Shown: positions 47,349 through 56,475, counted from the stretch's first letter. The stretch: DNA of 64,000 nt from Pseudomonas sp. ANT_H12B (GCF_008369325.1 NZ_VOBI01000001.1:496001-560000); one strand, 5' to 3'. The notes: generated by a model from the letters alone, not told the origin. Program-made: numbers and translations.

Positions 47349-47520
47349 AATAAGCTGTGGTACAGGCGTTCCACAGGCAGTGCATCGTTTCAGCACACAT
47401 CACACAGACTGCAAGCTCAAGATTTTATTCCGGCCTACCCTGTAGACTGCGCACAGCCAACCTATTGTCAGGGGATGACCTATTCGTCGTTCCTATAAGA
47501 ACAAGCCAGAAGGATCCTTT

Positions 47521-48441
47521 ATGTCCCGCACCGATCAGCCGGCTCCGACCGAGAGCACGCCCGACAGCGATCTCGCCAGCCCCCCGATCAACGCCGAGCG
47601 TCTGCTGCAGCTGATCACCAACGAGTACGAAAGCCTGCCGCGCCAGCTCAAACGCATCGCCAGTTACATGAGCCAGCAGAGCGACCGGATCATGGTCGAC
47701 CGCATCAGCGACATCGCCCGCGAGTGCGAAGTGCACCCGTCGGCGATCGTGCGGTTTTCCCAGCGCTTCGGGTTCAGCGGCTTCAGCGAAATGCAGGCAC
47801 TGTTTCGCGAGGCCTATACCCACAAGACCACGCCGGTTCAGAACTACCAGCAGCGCATTCGCAGCATGATCGCCAACAAGTCGCAGAAGGCCAGCGGCGG
47901 CGATCTGGCGCGCGAGTGCATCAATGCGACCCTGTCTGGCATCGAACGCCTGGGGCTGGAACTCGACGATGCAGCCTTCGACAAGGCCGTCGACCTGGTG
48001 GTGAATGCCGACAATATCTACGTGGTCGGGGTGCGCCGTTCGTTCGCGGTGGCCGACTACCTGGTCTACAACCTGCAACACACCAACAAGCGCATCCATC
48101 TGGTCTCGGGGCTCGGCGGCAGCTACCGCGAGCAGATGCGCAGCGTGCGCGCCAATGACCTGGTAATCGCCATCAGCTTCACGCCCTATGGCAAAGAAAC
48201 CCAACACTGCCTGCGCATCGCCCAGCACCATCAGGCCAAAACCCTGATCATCACCGACAGCAACCTCTCGCCCCTGGCCAAGCGAGCCAGCACTGTGCTG
48301 CTGGTCAACGAAGGCAGCTCGTTTGCCTTCCGTTCGCTGAGTGCCACACTGTGCTTGTGCCAGGCGCTGTTTATTGCCGTGGCCTATCGCCTGGAATTGA
48401 AGGTCGATGAGATTCACGAACAGGTCGGCTTCGAGGATTAG
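47521..48441 (+). CDS. iolR: RpiR/MurR family repressor of inositol catabolism
   Basis: A 306-residue regulator with an N-terminal RpiR helix-turn-helix (about 25-105, with MVDRISDIARECEVHPSAIV and RFSQRFGFSGFSEMQALFRE). A C-terminal SIS sugar-phosphate-binding domain (about 150-290) contains NIYVVGVRRSFAVADYLVYN and LVIAISFTPYGKETQHCLRI. It is divergent from the iol operon, where family members act as repressors released by an inositol intermediate. The gene has AAGGA before the ATG and is transcribed away from the operon. Confidence 0.9.
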   Translation: MSRTDQPAPTESTPDSDLASPPINAERLLQLITNEYESLPRQLKRIASYMSQQSDRIMVDRISDIARECEVHPSAIVRFSQRFGFSGFSEMQALFREAYTHKTTPVQNYQQRIRSMIANKSQKASGGDLARECINATLSGIERLGLELDDAAFDKAVDLVVNADNIYVVGVRRSFAVADYLVYNLQHTNKRIHLVSGLGGSYREQMRSVRANDLVIAISFTPYGKETQHCLRIAQHHQAKTLIITDSNLSPLAKRASTVLLVNEGSSFAFRSLSATLCLCQALFIAVAYRLELKVDEIHEQVGFED

Positions 48442-48520
48442 CAGCACGCCGTTTGCAGCTCGCTGAACCTCAGCCAAGGTAGTCCGTCCTGAAACGGACA
48501 TCTGAAGGAGGAGCGGTTCA

Positions 48521-49132
48521 ATGAAGCTGATCGGCATGCTCGATTCGCCCTATGTGCGGCGCGTCGCCATTTCTGCCAAATGCCTGGGGATCAACCTGGA
48601 ACACCAGTCGGTGTCGGTGTTTCGGCATTTCGAGCAATTCCAGCAGATCAACCCGGTGGTCAAGGCGCCCACCCTGGTGCTGGATGACGGTGAAGTGTTG
48701 ATCGACTCGACGCTGATCATCGAATACCTGGAAGCTTTGGCCGGCCCCGGCAAGAGCCTGATGCCCGTCGATATCGATCAACGCCTGCGCTCATTACGTC
48801 TGATTGGCCTGGGATTGGCGGCGTGCGAGAAGGCAGTGCAGATTTATTACGAACGCAACCTGCGCCCGGCGCACATTCAATTTGAACCGTGGGTAGAACG
48901 GGTCGAAGGGCAATTGGCGGCGGCGTATTCGGCGCTGGAGCGTGAGCTGGAAAAGCAGCCGTTGAAGACTGATGGTTCGATCGCGCAAGACGGGATTACC
49001 TTGGCAGTGGCCTGGAGCTTTACCCATCTGGTGGTGCCGGATCAGGTGCAGGCTGCGCAGTTTCCGCTGATTCGAGCGTTCACGGCGTATGCCGAGGGAC
49101 TTGAAGAGTTTGTGAACACTCCGATTGAGTAG
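48521..49132 (+). CDS. Glutathione S-transferase
   Basis: A 203-residue GST. The N-terminal thioredoxin-like domain starts MKLIGMLDSPYVRRVAISAK and has NPVVKAPTLVLDDGEVLIDS, with the cis-Pro and the Glu/Asp-Ser glutathione-binding turn. The C-terminal all-helical domain contains ITLAVAWSFTHLV near the expected N-capping region. A strong AAGGAGGAG site precedes the ATG, and a short hairpin GTCCGT/ACGGAC lies between iolR and this gene. It shares orientation with iolR but need not be co-regulated. Confidence 0.9.
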   Translation: MKLIGMLDSPYVRRVAISAKCLGINLEHQSVSVFRHFEQFQQINPVVKAPTLVLDDGEVLIDSTLIIEYLEALAGPGKSLMPVDIDQRLRSLRLIGLGLAACEKAVQIYYERNLRPAHIQFEPWVERVEGQLAAAYSALERELEKQPLKTDGSIAQDGITLAVAWSFTHLVVPDQVQAAQFPLIRAFTAYAEGLEEFVNTPIE

Positions 49133-49160
49133 ACGAATGCGTTGCGTCTGATCTGCCCCC

Positions 49161-49224
49161 TTCGCGAGCAAGCCCGCTCCCACAGTTGATTGCGTTCTCC
49201 TGTGGGAGCGGGCCTGCTCACGAA
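49161..49224. repeat. Type A REP doublet
   Basis: TTCGCGAGCAAGCCCGCTCC continuing CACAG, and an inverted CTGTGGGAGCGGGCCTGCTC continuing ACGAA, separated by about 14 bases after the GST gene. Confidence 0.9.
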
Positions 49225-49276
49225 GACGGACTGACAGTCACCATCAATGTCACGATCAGGCTGCTCAGACAAAAAC

Positions 49277-49303
49277 GCCGCTTCCACCAAAGGCAGAAGC
49301 GGC
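49277..49303 (-). terminator. Terminator of the small membrane-protein genes
   Basis: GCCGCTTC and GAAGCGGC form a perfect eight-base stem. On the minus strand it is followed by five T. It lies 23 bases after the stop of the 24-residue peptide gene. Confidence 0.8.
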
Positions 49304-49325
49304 AGAGGCACAAGCCTCAGAAGAA

Positions 49326-49400
49326 TCAGTGCATGAACAGGGCGATCAGGATAATGATCGGGATCGGTACGCCGAGAAAGAACAGCAGTAATGAGCGCAT
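49326..49400 (-). CDS. 24-residue hydrophobic peptide
   Basis: An ATG with AGGAG seven bases upstream opens a 24-codon frame, MRSLLLFFLGVPIPIIILIA and then LFMH. It would form one membrane span with a Pro kink. The good ribosome-binding site, the terminator just after it, and the 15-base distance to the upstream membrane-protein gene argue that it is translated. I do not know a family for it. Confidence 0.6.
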   Translation of the reverse strand: MRSLLLFFLGVPIPIIILIALFMH

Positions 49401-49415
49401 GGAAGTTCTCCTGGT

Positions 49416-50354
49416 TTAGCGAACAGGTACGGTAGTAGTGGTGGCATAAGCGTCGGTTTCGACGTACTCGACCGCATCCCGACGACGACCGCCGAAGGTT
49501 GCAGCGAAGCTGGCGAAAAACGCACCGATCAGCAGTGCAACGAACATCCACAACGATGTCGTTGCAGCCACCTTCGCAGCCGTGTCAGCCGCTTGTTGAG
49601 CCGCCAGTTTGGTGTCGGCTACGGCTTTTTGGGTGCGGGCATAAACCTCATCGACTCGACGTTCAGCATCCGCTTGGGTCAGGTTGGTGCGCTGGGCGAC
49701 CAGTTGTGCGAGGTAGGTCCGGTCTTCGGCAGCCAGTTGGCCGTCGTTGCTCAGGCTGCGCACGAAGATGCGCGTTACCGTGCCGCGAGCGGCGTCATCA
49801 CTGACCGCCGCGGGGCGATCATCACGGAACAGGCTGTCGATGAAGTAACCGTACTGGTCACTGTCGGTGTTACCGGCAGCTGTACCCGCCGCTTGAGTCA
49901 CCGCATTGGCGGCACCACTGGCAACACTCGCACCGGCCTGCACACCACCGCTGACAATGCCGCTGACAGAACCGACCACCAGGGTCGCGGTGACCAGCGT
50001 CGCTACGCACCAGGCCAGAAAGCCATGGGCCGTGTCGCGGAAATAGACCTCATCACCGTGCATGTTCGCCCACTTCACCCGCAGGCGACCGGCGATATAA
50101 CCGCCAAGCCCGGAAGCAACAATTTGGGTAACGGCCAGCCAGACGATCGTTGAAATCCCCAGGCCCTTGGCACTCGCGCCTTCATTGGCCCAAGGCGAGA
50201 CCGCCGAAAAGCCCAGACCAATGCCGAGCAATACCAGGATCAACGACAACGCCGCCGCCGCAGCGGCCCCGGCGAAAATCGCGCCCCAGGACACGCCAGA
50301 GAGCGTGCTTGATTCTTCGAGGGCAGGATAGAAACCATCAGGGGATCTATTCAT
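49416..50354 (-). CDS. Membrane protein of unknown function (312 aa)
   Basis: A 312-residue protein with four likely spans: near residues 24-48, about 68-90, about 113-138, and a last one near 262-285 (SLWMFVALLIGAFFASFAAT). GVSWGAIFAGAAAAAALSLI at the start and GLGGYIAGRLRVKWANMHGD are notable for small residues and Gly zippers. The loop of about 110 residues before the last span is helical and charged and could form a coiled coil (VAQRTNLTQADAERRVDEVY). I recognise no family with a known role. GGAG precedes the start. It forms a unit with the 24-residue peptide gene. Confidence 0.7.
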   Translation of the reverse strand: MNRSPDGFYPALEESSTLSGVSWGAIFAGAAAAAALSLILVLLGIGLGFSAVSPWANEGASAKGLGISTIVWLAVTQIVASGLGGYIAGRLRVKWANMHGDEVYFRDTAHGFLAWCVATLVTATLVVGSVSGIVSGGVQAGASVASGAANAVTQAAGTAAGNTDSDQYGYFIDSLFRDDRPAAVSDDAARGTVTRIFVRSLSNDGQLAAEDRTYLAQLVAQRTNLTQADAERRVDEVYARTQKAVADTKLAAQQAADTAAKVAATTSLWMFVALLIGAFFASFAATFGGRRRDAVEYVETDAYATTTTVPVR

Positions 50355-50539
50355 TGTTATCGCTCCAGGCAGGAAAGATGGTGTTACAACTCTTCAACGG
50401 AGGAATTGCAGTCACCGTGCCAGTCGCCAACTTTAAATAAATCCTGGTATTTCAATAAGTTATAAAGTTTGAACTTCCAATGGCCATGCAATTTGCAAGG
50501 AACTGCCAAACGCAGCGGGTTTTATGCATTGCGGACGAA

Positions 50540-50875
50540 CTACTTGCGCTTGTAGCTCTTGTTACCACTAGGCGTAAGGCAATACACCCCGCCTCTGGGC
50601 CCCGTACAGAACGACCCGGTGCCACATGCGCAACCATCGGCGTTGCGCAGCAGCGTTTGTGGTTGTGCCTGGCTTGCGCCGCCGTACAGTCCCGAGCAAC
50701 TTTTTTTCGATGCACTGATAGAACCGTCGTTGCACAGAAACAAATCGCCATCGCAGCGATCAATTCCGCCCTTTTTTCCCGAACAGGGCGTGTTGCCCGC
50801 CCAAGCGGATATGCTAGCCACGCACAGCAACAATAAAACAATCGGCATGCCGCCATGGCGAATCAAAGTGCGCAC
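50540..50875 (-). CDS. Small cysteine-rich secreted protein
   Basis: A 111-residue protein with a GTG start after GGGAAG. This start gives a proper basic n-region before the hydrophobic core, with signal cleavage after AWA (about residue 26). The mature part has eight Cys, in blocks CSGKKGGIDRCDGDLFLCND, SCSGLYGG, GCACGTGSFCTGPRGGVYCL and a basic end GNKSYKRK. The spacing suggests a disulphide-bonded fold repeated in two halves (KGG.. C ..C and RGG.. YC). Similar proteins occur in other proteobacteria but I know of no function. Confidence 0.72.
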   Translation of the reverse strand: MRTLIRHGGMPIVLLLLCVASISAWAGNTPCSGKKGGIDRCDGDLFLCNDGSISASKKSCSGLYGGASQAQPQTLLRNADGCACGTGSFCTGPRGGVYCLTPSGNKSYKRK

Positions 50876-51021
50876 AGTCCAACTTCCCAGAGTTATGGCC
50901 CGATGCCATCAATGCTCCGGCCAGACCTATAAAGCAACATGAAAGTTAATTTAAAAAGTCGCCGGTATTTCTTGGCAAAATGCTCACACCTTTGCCATGA
51001 ACCCATTATCAGGTCCGCCCT

Positions 51022-51705
51022 ATGACCCGCATCTTGACCATCGAAGACGACGCCGTGACCGCCCGGGAAATCGTCGCCGAACTGAGCAGCCACGGCCTCG
51101 ATGTGGATTGGGTCGACAATGGCCGCGAGGGTCTTGAGCGCGCGGTCAGCGGCGACTACGACCTGATCACCCTCGACCGAATGTTGCCCGAGCTCGATGG
51201 CCTGGCGATTGTCACTACCCTGCGGGCCATGGGCGTGGCCACACCAATCCTGATGATCAGCGCCCTCTCCGATGTCGATGAGCGCGTTCGTGGCTTGCGC
51301 GCTGGCGGTGACGATTACCTGACCAAACCGTTTGCCACCGATGAAATGGCTGCCCGGGTCGAAGTTCTGCTGCGCCGGCAGAACACCGTGACCGCCCAGG
51401 CCACCACGCTGCGGGTGGCGGATCTGGAACTGAACCTGATCAGCCATGAAGCCAGCCGCGACGGTCAGCTGCTGACGCTGTTGCCCACCGAGTACAAATT
51501 GCTGGAATTTCTGATGCGCAACACCGGGCAGATTCTGTCGCGGATGATGATCTTCGAAGAGGTCTGGGGTTACCACTTCGACCCCGGCACCAACCTGATC
51601 GACGTGCACATCGGCCGGCTGCGCAAGAAGATCGACCCGCCTGGCAATGTCCCACTGATTCGGACTGTGCGAGGCTCGGGTTATGTCATTGCCGAACCCG
51701 TCTAA
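51022..51705 (+). CDS. OmpR-family response regulator
   Basis: A 227-residue regulator with a receiver domain (acidic residues EDD near 8-10, phospho-acceptor Asp52 in TLDRMLPELDG, Lys102 in YLTKPF). A winged-helix domain follows, with LLPTEYKLLEFLMRN and IRTVRGSGYVIAEPV. The sequence resembles the IrlR/QseB-like group, so metal or envelope stress is possible, but no ligand can be read from it. The kinase gene overlaps its end by 23 bases. Confidence 0.92.
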   Translation: MTRILTIEDDAVTAREIVAELSSHGLDVDWVDNGREGLERAVSGDYDLITLDRMLPELDGLAIVTTLRAMGVATPILMISALSDVDERVRGLRAGGDDYLTKPFATDEMAARVEVLLRRQNTVTAQATTLRVADLELNLISHEASRDGQLLTLLPTEYKLLEFLMRNTGQILSRMMIFEEVWGYHFDPGTNLIDVHIGRLRKKIDPPGNVPLIRTVRGSGYVIAEPV

Positions 51706-53077
51706 AGGCTGGCGTTCTTCCAGCAGCCGACTGCTGGCGCTCTACAGTTCGCTGTTCGTGATCTGGAGCGCGATCCTGCTGGGCGTCATGTACTACGAGG
51801 TTTCGGCTTACCTGGACAACCTCGCCAAACATTCGCTGATGCAACGTCAGCATCTGTTTTCGCGTTTTTCCGGTGATCAACTGGTGGATGCCCTCGCGGT
51901 CAGCATGACCTTCGACATCCGCGGCATCGATGCCTACGGTCTGTTCGATGAACAGCATCGCTACCTCAGCGGTGCCCTGCGTCATATTCCCCAAGGCATG
52001 TCGCTGGACGGCAAGATTCACACGCTCAGCGATTGCGCCGAGTCCGACGACCCAACCCTGCCCGCCGACAGTTGCGACGCGGTGGCGACCCAGACCAAGG
52101 ACGGTCGCTGGCTGGTGCTGGTGCGCGACAACGGTTCGTTGTTTGCCGTGACCCGAATCATCCTTCATGCATTGTTCTGGGGCGTAACCCTGACGATCCT
52201 TCCGGGTATCGCCGGTTGGCACTTGTTGCGCCGTCGACCTCTGCGGCGCATACGCGGGATTCAGGCCAGCGCCGAGGCCATCGTCGCCGGCGACCTGACC
52301 CGGCGTTTGCCGCTGTCCAATCGCCGCGATGAACTGGACATGCTCGCCGCCATCGTCAATGCCATGCTTGAGCGCATCGAGCGCTTGATGAACGAGGTCA
52401 AGGGCGTGTGCGACAACATCGCCCATGATCTGCGTACCCCGCTGACCCGCTTGCGGGCGCAGCTGTACCGGATTCAGCAACAAGCCGACGACGGTTCGAC
52501 GCTGGCCGTGCAACTGGACTCAGTGCTCGGTGAAGCAGACACCTTGATGGCGCGCTTTCGTGGGTTGCTGCGGATTTCCGAGCTGGAAGATCGCCAGCGG
52601 CGTTCCGGTTTTGTGCAGCTGGATCCGGTGCCGTTGTTGCAGGAACTGCATGAGTTCTATCTACCGCTGGCGGAGGAAGGTGAACTGGTTTTCAAGCTGC
52701 AATTGCCGGAATCGTTACCTGTGCTGAACGGTGATCGAGCGTTGTTGTTCGAGGCTGTAGCGAATTTGCTGAGCAACTCGATCAAATTTACGCCGCCGGG
52801 TGGCGAGGTGATTTTGCGTGGAATCAGTGAGGGTGGGCATACGCGGATTGAGGTTCTCGATTCCGGGCCTGGTATTGCGGAGGCCGAGCGAGAGGCGGTG
52901 TTCCAGCGTTTCTATCGTGCCGATGGCGGCAATCAGAAAAACGGGTTTGGGTTGGGGCTGTCGATTGTCGCGGCGATTGTCAGCCTGCACGGGTTTGCGC
53001 TTGAGGTGGGCACTAGTGAACTCGGCGGGGCAAAATCAGTGCTCGATTGCCGACAGAACTTGATTCCCCCGGGTTAA
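51683..53077 (+). CDS. Sensor histidine kinase
   Basis: A 464-residue kinase partner of the preceding regulator. Spans at about 17-37 and 157-178 flank a periplasmic sensor of about 120 residues that has two Cys (in LSDCAESDD and PADSCDAV), perhaps a disulphide. A HAMP domain (179-233) precedes the dimerisation helix with the phosphorylated His248 in NIAHDLRTPLTRLR. The ATPase domain has the N-box EAVANLLSNSIKFTPPG, the G1 box DSGPGIAEAE and G2 GFGLGLSIV. Four-part layout and length are typical. A type B repeat follows immediately. Confidence 0.93.
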   Translation: MSLPNPSKGWRSSSSRLLALYSSLFVIWSAILLGVMYYEVSAYLDNLAKHSLMQRQHLFSRFSGDQLVDALAVSMTFDIRGIDAYGLFDEQHRYLSGALRHIPQGMSLDGKIHTLSDCAESDDPTLPADSCDAVATQTKDGRWLVLVRDNGSLFAVTRIILHALFWGVTLTILPGIAGWHLLRRRPLRRIRGIQASAEAIVAGDLTRRLPLSNRRDELDMLAAIVNAMLERIERLMNEVKGVCDNIAHDLRTPLTRLRAQLYRIQQQADDGSTLAVQLDSVLGEADTLMARFRGLLRISELEDRQRRSGFVQLDPVPLLQELHEFYLPLAEEGELVFKLQLPESLPVLNGDRALLFEAVANLLSNSIKFTPPGGEVILRGISEGGHTRIEVLDSGPGIAEAEREAVFQRFYRADGGNQKNGFGLGLSIVAAIVSLHGFALEVGTSELGGAKSVLDCRQNLIPPG

Positions 53078-53078
53078 A

Positions 53079-53192
53079 GATCGTTCCCACGCGCAGCAAC
53101 GGAATGCCTCAAGGGACGCTCAGCGTTCCAGCTCTCGAAAGGGACGCGGAGCGTCCCGGGCTGCATTCCTTTGCTGCGCGTGGGAACGATCA
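53079..53192. repeat. Type B dispersed palindromic repeat (long form)
   Basis: GATCGTTCCCACGCGCAGCA and its inverted TGCTGCGCGTGGGAACGATC bound the element. GGGACGCTCAGCGTTCC and GGGACGCGGAGCGTCCC lie inside, as in the copy at 6883-6992. It lies between the kinase gene and the convergent SRPBCC gene. Confidence 0.88.
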
Positions 53193-53204
53193 GTGGTGAC
53201 GGCT

Positions 53205-53615
53205 TCAGGCGGGGTAGTTCGCCCGCAGGGCTTGGAGCCCACCCTGGTAGATCCCGGTAAACAACTCCTCAACCTCTTTATCACTCACCCCAACAGGCGT
53301 GAACCGTCCCGACCAGGTCACTCGCGCGCCCTGCCCCTGTGCGTCAACACTGATCGTCGCCAGATAGTCAGTAGCCGGAAACGGTGCCTGCAAAATCGAA
53401 TAGCTGTAGGTTTTTACTGCATTGTCGAAAGACTCAAGCCGCTCGACCACTACCGCGCCATCCGCCGTTTGCAGACTACGCACCCGCCCGCCTTCGCTGA
53501 GTTCACTTTTCGGGATAAACGGCAGCCAGTCCGGCAGCGTGTCGAAGCCGCCAATCAATTGCCAAACCTCATCGGCCGAAGCCGGAATGTCGATAGATGC
53601 TGATGCAGTTGCCAT
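53205..53615 (-). CDS. SRPBCC (START-like) family protein
   Basis: Starting at the ATG at 53615 it has 136 residues. ASIDIPASADEVWQLIGGFD with TLPDWLPFIPK is the typical opening of the polyketide cyclase/SRPBCC fold, which encloses a hydrophobic cavity. The rest (VRSLQTADGAVVVERLESFD, YSYSILQAPFPATDYLATIS) fits the family. It may bind or process a small hydrophobic molecule. It is the last of three minus-strand genes with an SDR and an aldo-keto reductase. Confidence 0.85.
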   Translation of the reverse strand: MATASASIDIPASADEVWQLIGGFDTLPDWLPFIPKSELSEGGRVRSLQTADGAVVVERLESFDNAVKTYSYSILQAPFPATDYLATISVDAQGQGARVTWSGRFTPVGVSDKEVEELFTGIYQGGLQALRANYPA

Positions 53616-53642
53616 GTGAAGTTCTCTCTTAATCAAAAAGGT

Positions 53643-54440
53643 TCAGATCGCCATGCTGTCGACGACACCGCCATCGACCCGCAGTGCCGCGCCGGTGGTA
53701 GCCGAGGACAGCGGCGAGGCGATGTAAGCCACCAGGTTGGCGACTTCCTCGACATCGGCTACGCGCTGGATGATCGAACTCGGCCGGGCCTTGCGCACGA
53801 ATACATCGGCTTCTTCCCGAGCGCTGCGACCCGATTCGGCGGTGGCGTCCTTGAGCATCTGTTCCAGCCCATCGGTAAACGTCGGGCCCGGCAGAATCGC
53901 ATTGACCGTCACCCCGGTGCCCGCCAGCCGCTTGGCCAGACCATGGGATACCGCGAGGTTGGCGCTTTTGGTCACGCCGTAGTTGAGCATATCGGCCGGG
54001 ATTGCGATCCCCGACTCCGAAGACAGGAAGATCACCCGGCCCCAGCCTTGCTTGACCATGTCCGGCACGTAATGCCGAGACAGACGCACACCCGAGATCA
54101 CGTTGACCTCATAGAAGCGCGTCCACTCGCTGTCCGGCGTGTCGAAGAAATCCACGTCGTTGAAGATCCCGAGGTTGTTCACCAGAATGTCCGCCCGGGG
54201 TTCGGCCGCGAACAACACCTCGGCGCCTTCAGCCGTGCCCAGGTCAGCGGTCAAACCACGCAACTGTGCGTCCGGCACGCGCTGTCGAATGCTCGCCAGC
54301 GCCTGCTCGACCTTGGCCGTCTCGCGGCCGATCACCACCACCGTGGCGCCGGATTCGGCCAGCGCCTTGCTGATGCCCAGGCCAATACCAGCGGTGCTGC
54401 CGCTGACGATGGCGAGTTTTCCGCTCAGATCAATTTTCAT
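53643..54440 (-). CDS. Short-chain dehydrogenase/reductase
   Basis: A 265-residue SDR with the cofactor motif SGSTAGIGLGIS, the NNLG structural motif and the catalytic YGVTKSANLAVSHG (Tyr-x3-Lys). The C-terminal region is that of oxidoreductases with the GGVVDSMAI ending. The start at 54440 has GGAG upstream; it lies two bases after the aldo-keto reductase stop, so the two are surely co-transcribed. The substrate is unknown; the neighbouring enzyme suggests carbonyl reduction of a sugar or aldehyde. Confidence 0.88.
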   Translation of the reverse strand: MKIDLSGKLAIVSGSTAGIGLGISKALAESGATVVVIGRETAKVEQALASIRQRVPDAQLRGLTADLGTAEGAEVLFAAEPRADILVNNLGIFNDVDFFDTPDSEWTRFYEVNVISGVRLSRHYVPDMVKQGWGRVIFLSSESGIAIPADMLNYGVTKSANLAVSHGLAKRLAGTGVTVNAILPGPTFTDGLEQMLKDATAESGRSAREEADVFVRKARPSSIIQRVADVEEVANLVAYIASPLSSATTGAALRVDGGVVDSMAI

Positions 54441-54442
54441 GT

Positions 54443-55459
54443 TCAAGCTCCAATGATCGGCAATGGCGCACGTTCCGAAACCAGCTTCGCATCGCGCATC
54501 GCCTGCCAGAAGGCAGCGGGAATAACGGCCGACAACGCGGCAACGTCTTCGGCAATCCGGTCCGGACGGCTGGAACCCGGAATCACCGCCGCCACGGCCG
54601 GGTTAGCCAGGGAGAACTGCAACGCGGCGGCCTTGATGTCGACACCGTGGGCAGCAGCGATGCGCTTGATCTGCTCGACTTTGTTGACGATCGCCGGGCT
54701 GGCCTTCTGGTATTCGAAGTGCGTGCCACCCGCCAGAATGCCCGAACTGTAAGGACCACCGACCACGATCTCGACGTTCTGCGCCAAGGCCGCGTCCATC
54801 AGACGTTGCAAGGCACGATCGTGATCGAGAAGCGTGTAGCGACCCGCCAGCAGAAAACCGTCCGGCTGGGCTTCAGTCAGATCAAGAGTCAGCTCGCAAG
54901 GCTCGACCTTATTCACGCCCAGACCCCAACCCTTGATCACGCCTTCTTCGCGCAAACGGGTCAGCACTTTGAAGGCGCCGGTGCGGGCCTGGTTGAAGTA
55001 TTCCAGCCATTGATCGCCGTAGAAGTCCTGGGCGATGTCGTGAACCCAAACGATGTCCAGACGATCGGTTTGCAGACGCTTGAGGCTGTCCTCGATCGAA
55101 CGCATGGTTGCATCGGCGCTATAGTCGTTGACGATCTTGTTCGGGCGACCGTGTTCAAACACACCGCTTTTTTCACCCAGGTCGCGAGCCGCAGCATCTT
55201 CGACTTCATCGAGAATCACCCGGCCGACCTTGCTGCTGAGCACATAGTCGTCGCGGTTGTATTGGGCCAGCGCGGCGCCCAGACGAATCTCCGACAGGCC
55301 GGAACCGTAAAACGGCGCGGTATCGAAGTAACGCACGCCAGCATCCCAGGCGGCGTGAACGGTGGCCATCGCCTCTTCTTCAGGAATGGCGCGGAACATG
55401 TTGCCCAATGGGGCGGTACCGAAACCCAGTGTGCCGGGCAGTTTGTCGTTCAAGCTCAT
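54443..55459 (-). CDS. Aldo/keto reductase, aldose dehydrogenase-like
   Basis: A 338-residue TIM-barrel reductase with VRYFDTAPFYGSGLSEIRLG (catalytic Asp and Tyr) and DRLDIVWVHDIAQ. The sequence is closest in style to D-threo-aldose/L-fucose dehydrogenases and pyridoxal 4-dehydrogenase, which use NAD(P). The C-terminal part has VAAVIPGSSRPDRIAEDVAA, the cofactor phosphate region. GAGGATTG precedes the start. It is the first gene of the group and is divergent from a LysR regulator. Confidence 0.87.
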   Translation of the reverse strand: MSLNDKLPGTLGFGTAPLGNMFRAIPEEEAMATVHAAWDAGVRYFDTAPFYGSGLSEIRLGAALAQYNRDDYVLSSKVGRVILDEVEDAAARDLGEKSGVFEHGRPNKIVNDYSADATMRSIEDSLKRLQTDRLDIVWVHDIAQDFYGDQWLEYFNQARTGAFKVLTRLREEGVIKGWGLGVNKVEPCELTLDLTEAQPDGFLLAGRYTLLDHDRALQRLMDAALAQNVEIVVGGPYSSGILAGGTHFEYQKASPAIVNKVEQIKRIAAAHGVDIKAAALQFSLANPAVAAVIPGSSRPDRIAEDVAALSAVIPAAFWQAMRDAKLVSERAPLPIIGA

Positions 55460-55575
55460 GATTCAATCCTCGTCAGTTTCAAAGTCAGTTGAATGACCGT
55501 TGAGCAGATCCTAGATTGCGATGATCGGACCGTCCAAGACATAATGCGCAGCACTTAAGTCCCGATAGGTCTGAC

Positions 55576-56475
55576 ATGATCGACATCCGTCAATTGCGCT
55601 ACTTCGTCGCCGTCGCCGAAGAAGAACACGTCGGTCGCGCCGCCGAACGCCTGCACATTTCCCAGTCGCCCCTGAGTCGGCAGATCGCCCAGCTCGAAGA
55701 GCGCCTGGGTTTGACACTGTTTGAACGCAGCCAGCAGCGCATTCGCCTGACCCGCGACGGCCAGACTTTCCTGGCCGAAACCCGCGCCCTGCTGACCCAC
55801 GCCAATCGCCTGGAATCGCTCGGCAAACGCCTCGGTCGCGGTGAAGAAGGCGGCTTGTGCATTGGCTATATCGAAAACGCCATGCACGCCGGCGTCTTGC
55901 CCAATGCCCTGCGGGTGCTGCGGGTCGACCGGCCGAGCGTGCACATCGCGTTATACAACCTGAGCTCCGCCGAACAACTCGAAGGCCTGCGACAGCGTAG
56001 TCTGGATATCGCCCTGGTCAGCGAACCGCCCGTCGCCGACGATCCGGACCTGCTGGGTTTTCAGGTGCTGGACGACCCGATGCTGCTGGCCCTGCCCGAA
56101 CATCACCCACTGGCGCAGCAGACGACCTTGACCCCGGCGGACCTGGCTGATCAGGAATGGATCGGCGTGCAACACCGCCAGCACTGCGCCAGCCGCGAAG
56201 ACTTCCTCAGCGCCTGCATCCGCGCCGGTTTCACCCCGGACATCCGCATGGAAGCCACCGAACCCTTCACCGCGCTGGGGCTGGTGGCGTCGGGGCTGGG
56301 GATCGCGATGATTCAGAAAGGCTTGAGCCGCAACGCACCACCGGGTGTGGTGCTGCGGGAAGTACCGTGGATTTCCTTCACCACGCCACTGTGGGCGGCA
56401 TGGCACCGGATTAATTTGCGACCACTGGTGGAGACATTCAGGAAGGTGCTAACGGAATCAGGCCCGACCACATGA
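55576..56475 (+). CDS. LysR-family transcriptional regulator
   Basis: A 299-residue LysR protein. The helix-turn-helix lies in MIDIRQLRYFVAVAEEEHVG with RAAERLHISQSPLSRQIAQL, followed by the linker helix and a periplasmic-binding-like effector domain with two lobes (VHIALYNLSSAEQLEGLRQR, FTALGLVASGLGIAMIQKGL). It is divergent from the aldo-keto reductase gene with 116 bases between and very probably controls the three-gene set. Its stop overlaps a partial type B repeat. Confidence 0.9.
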   Translation: MIDIRQLRYFVAVAEEEHVGRAAERLHISQSPLSRQIAQLEERLGLTLFERSQQRIRLTRDGQTFLAETRALLTHANRLESLGKRLGRGEEGGLCIGYIENAMHAGVLPNALRVLRVDRPSVHIALYNLSSAEQLEGLRQRSLDIALVSEPPVADDPDLLGFQVLDDPMLLALPEHHPLAQQTTLTPADLADQEWIGVQHRQHCASREDFLSACIRAGFTPDIRMEATEPFTALGLVASGLGIAMIQKGLSRNAPPGVVLREVPWISFTTPLWAAWHRINLRPLVETFRKVLTESGPTT

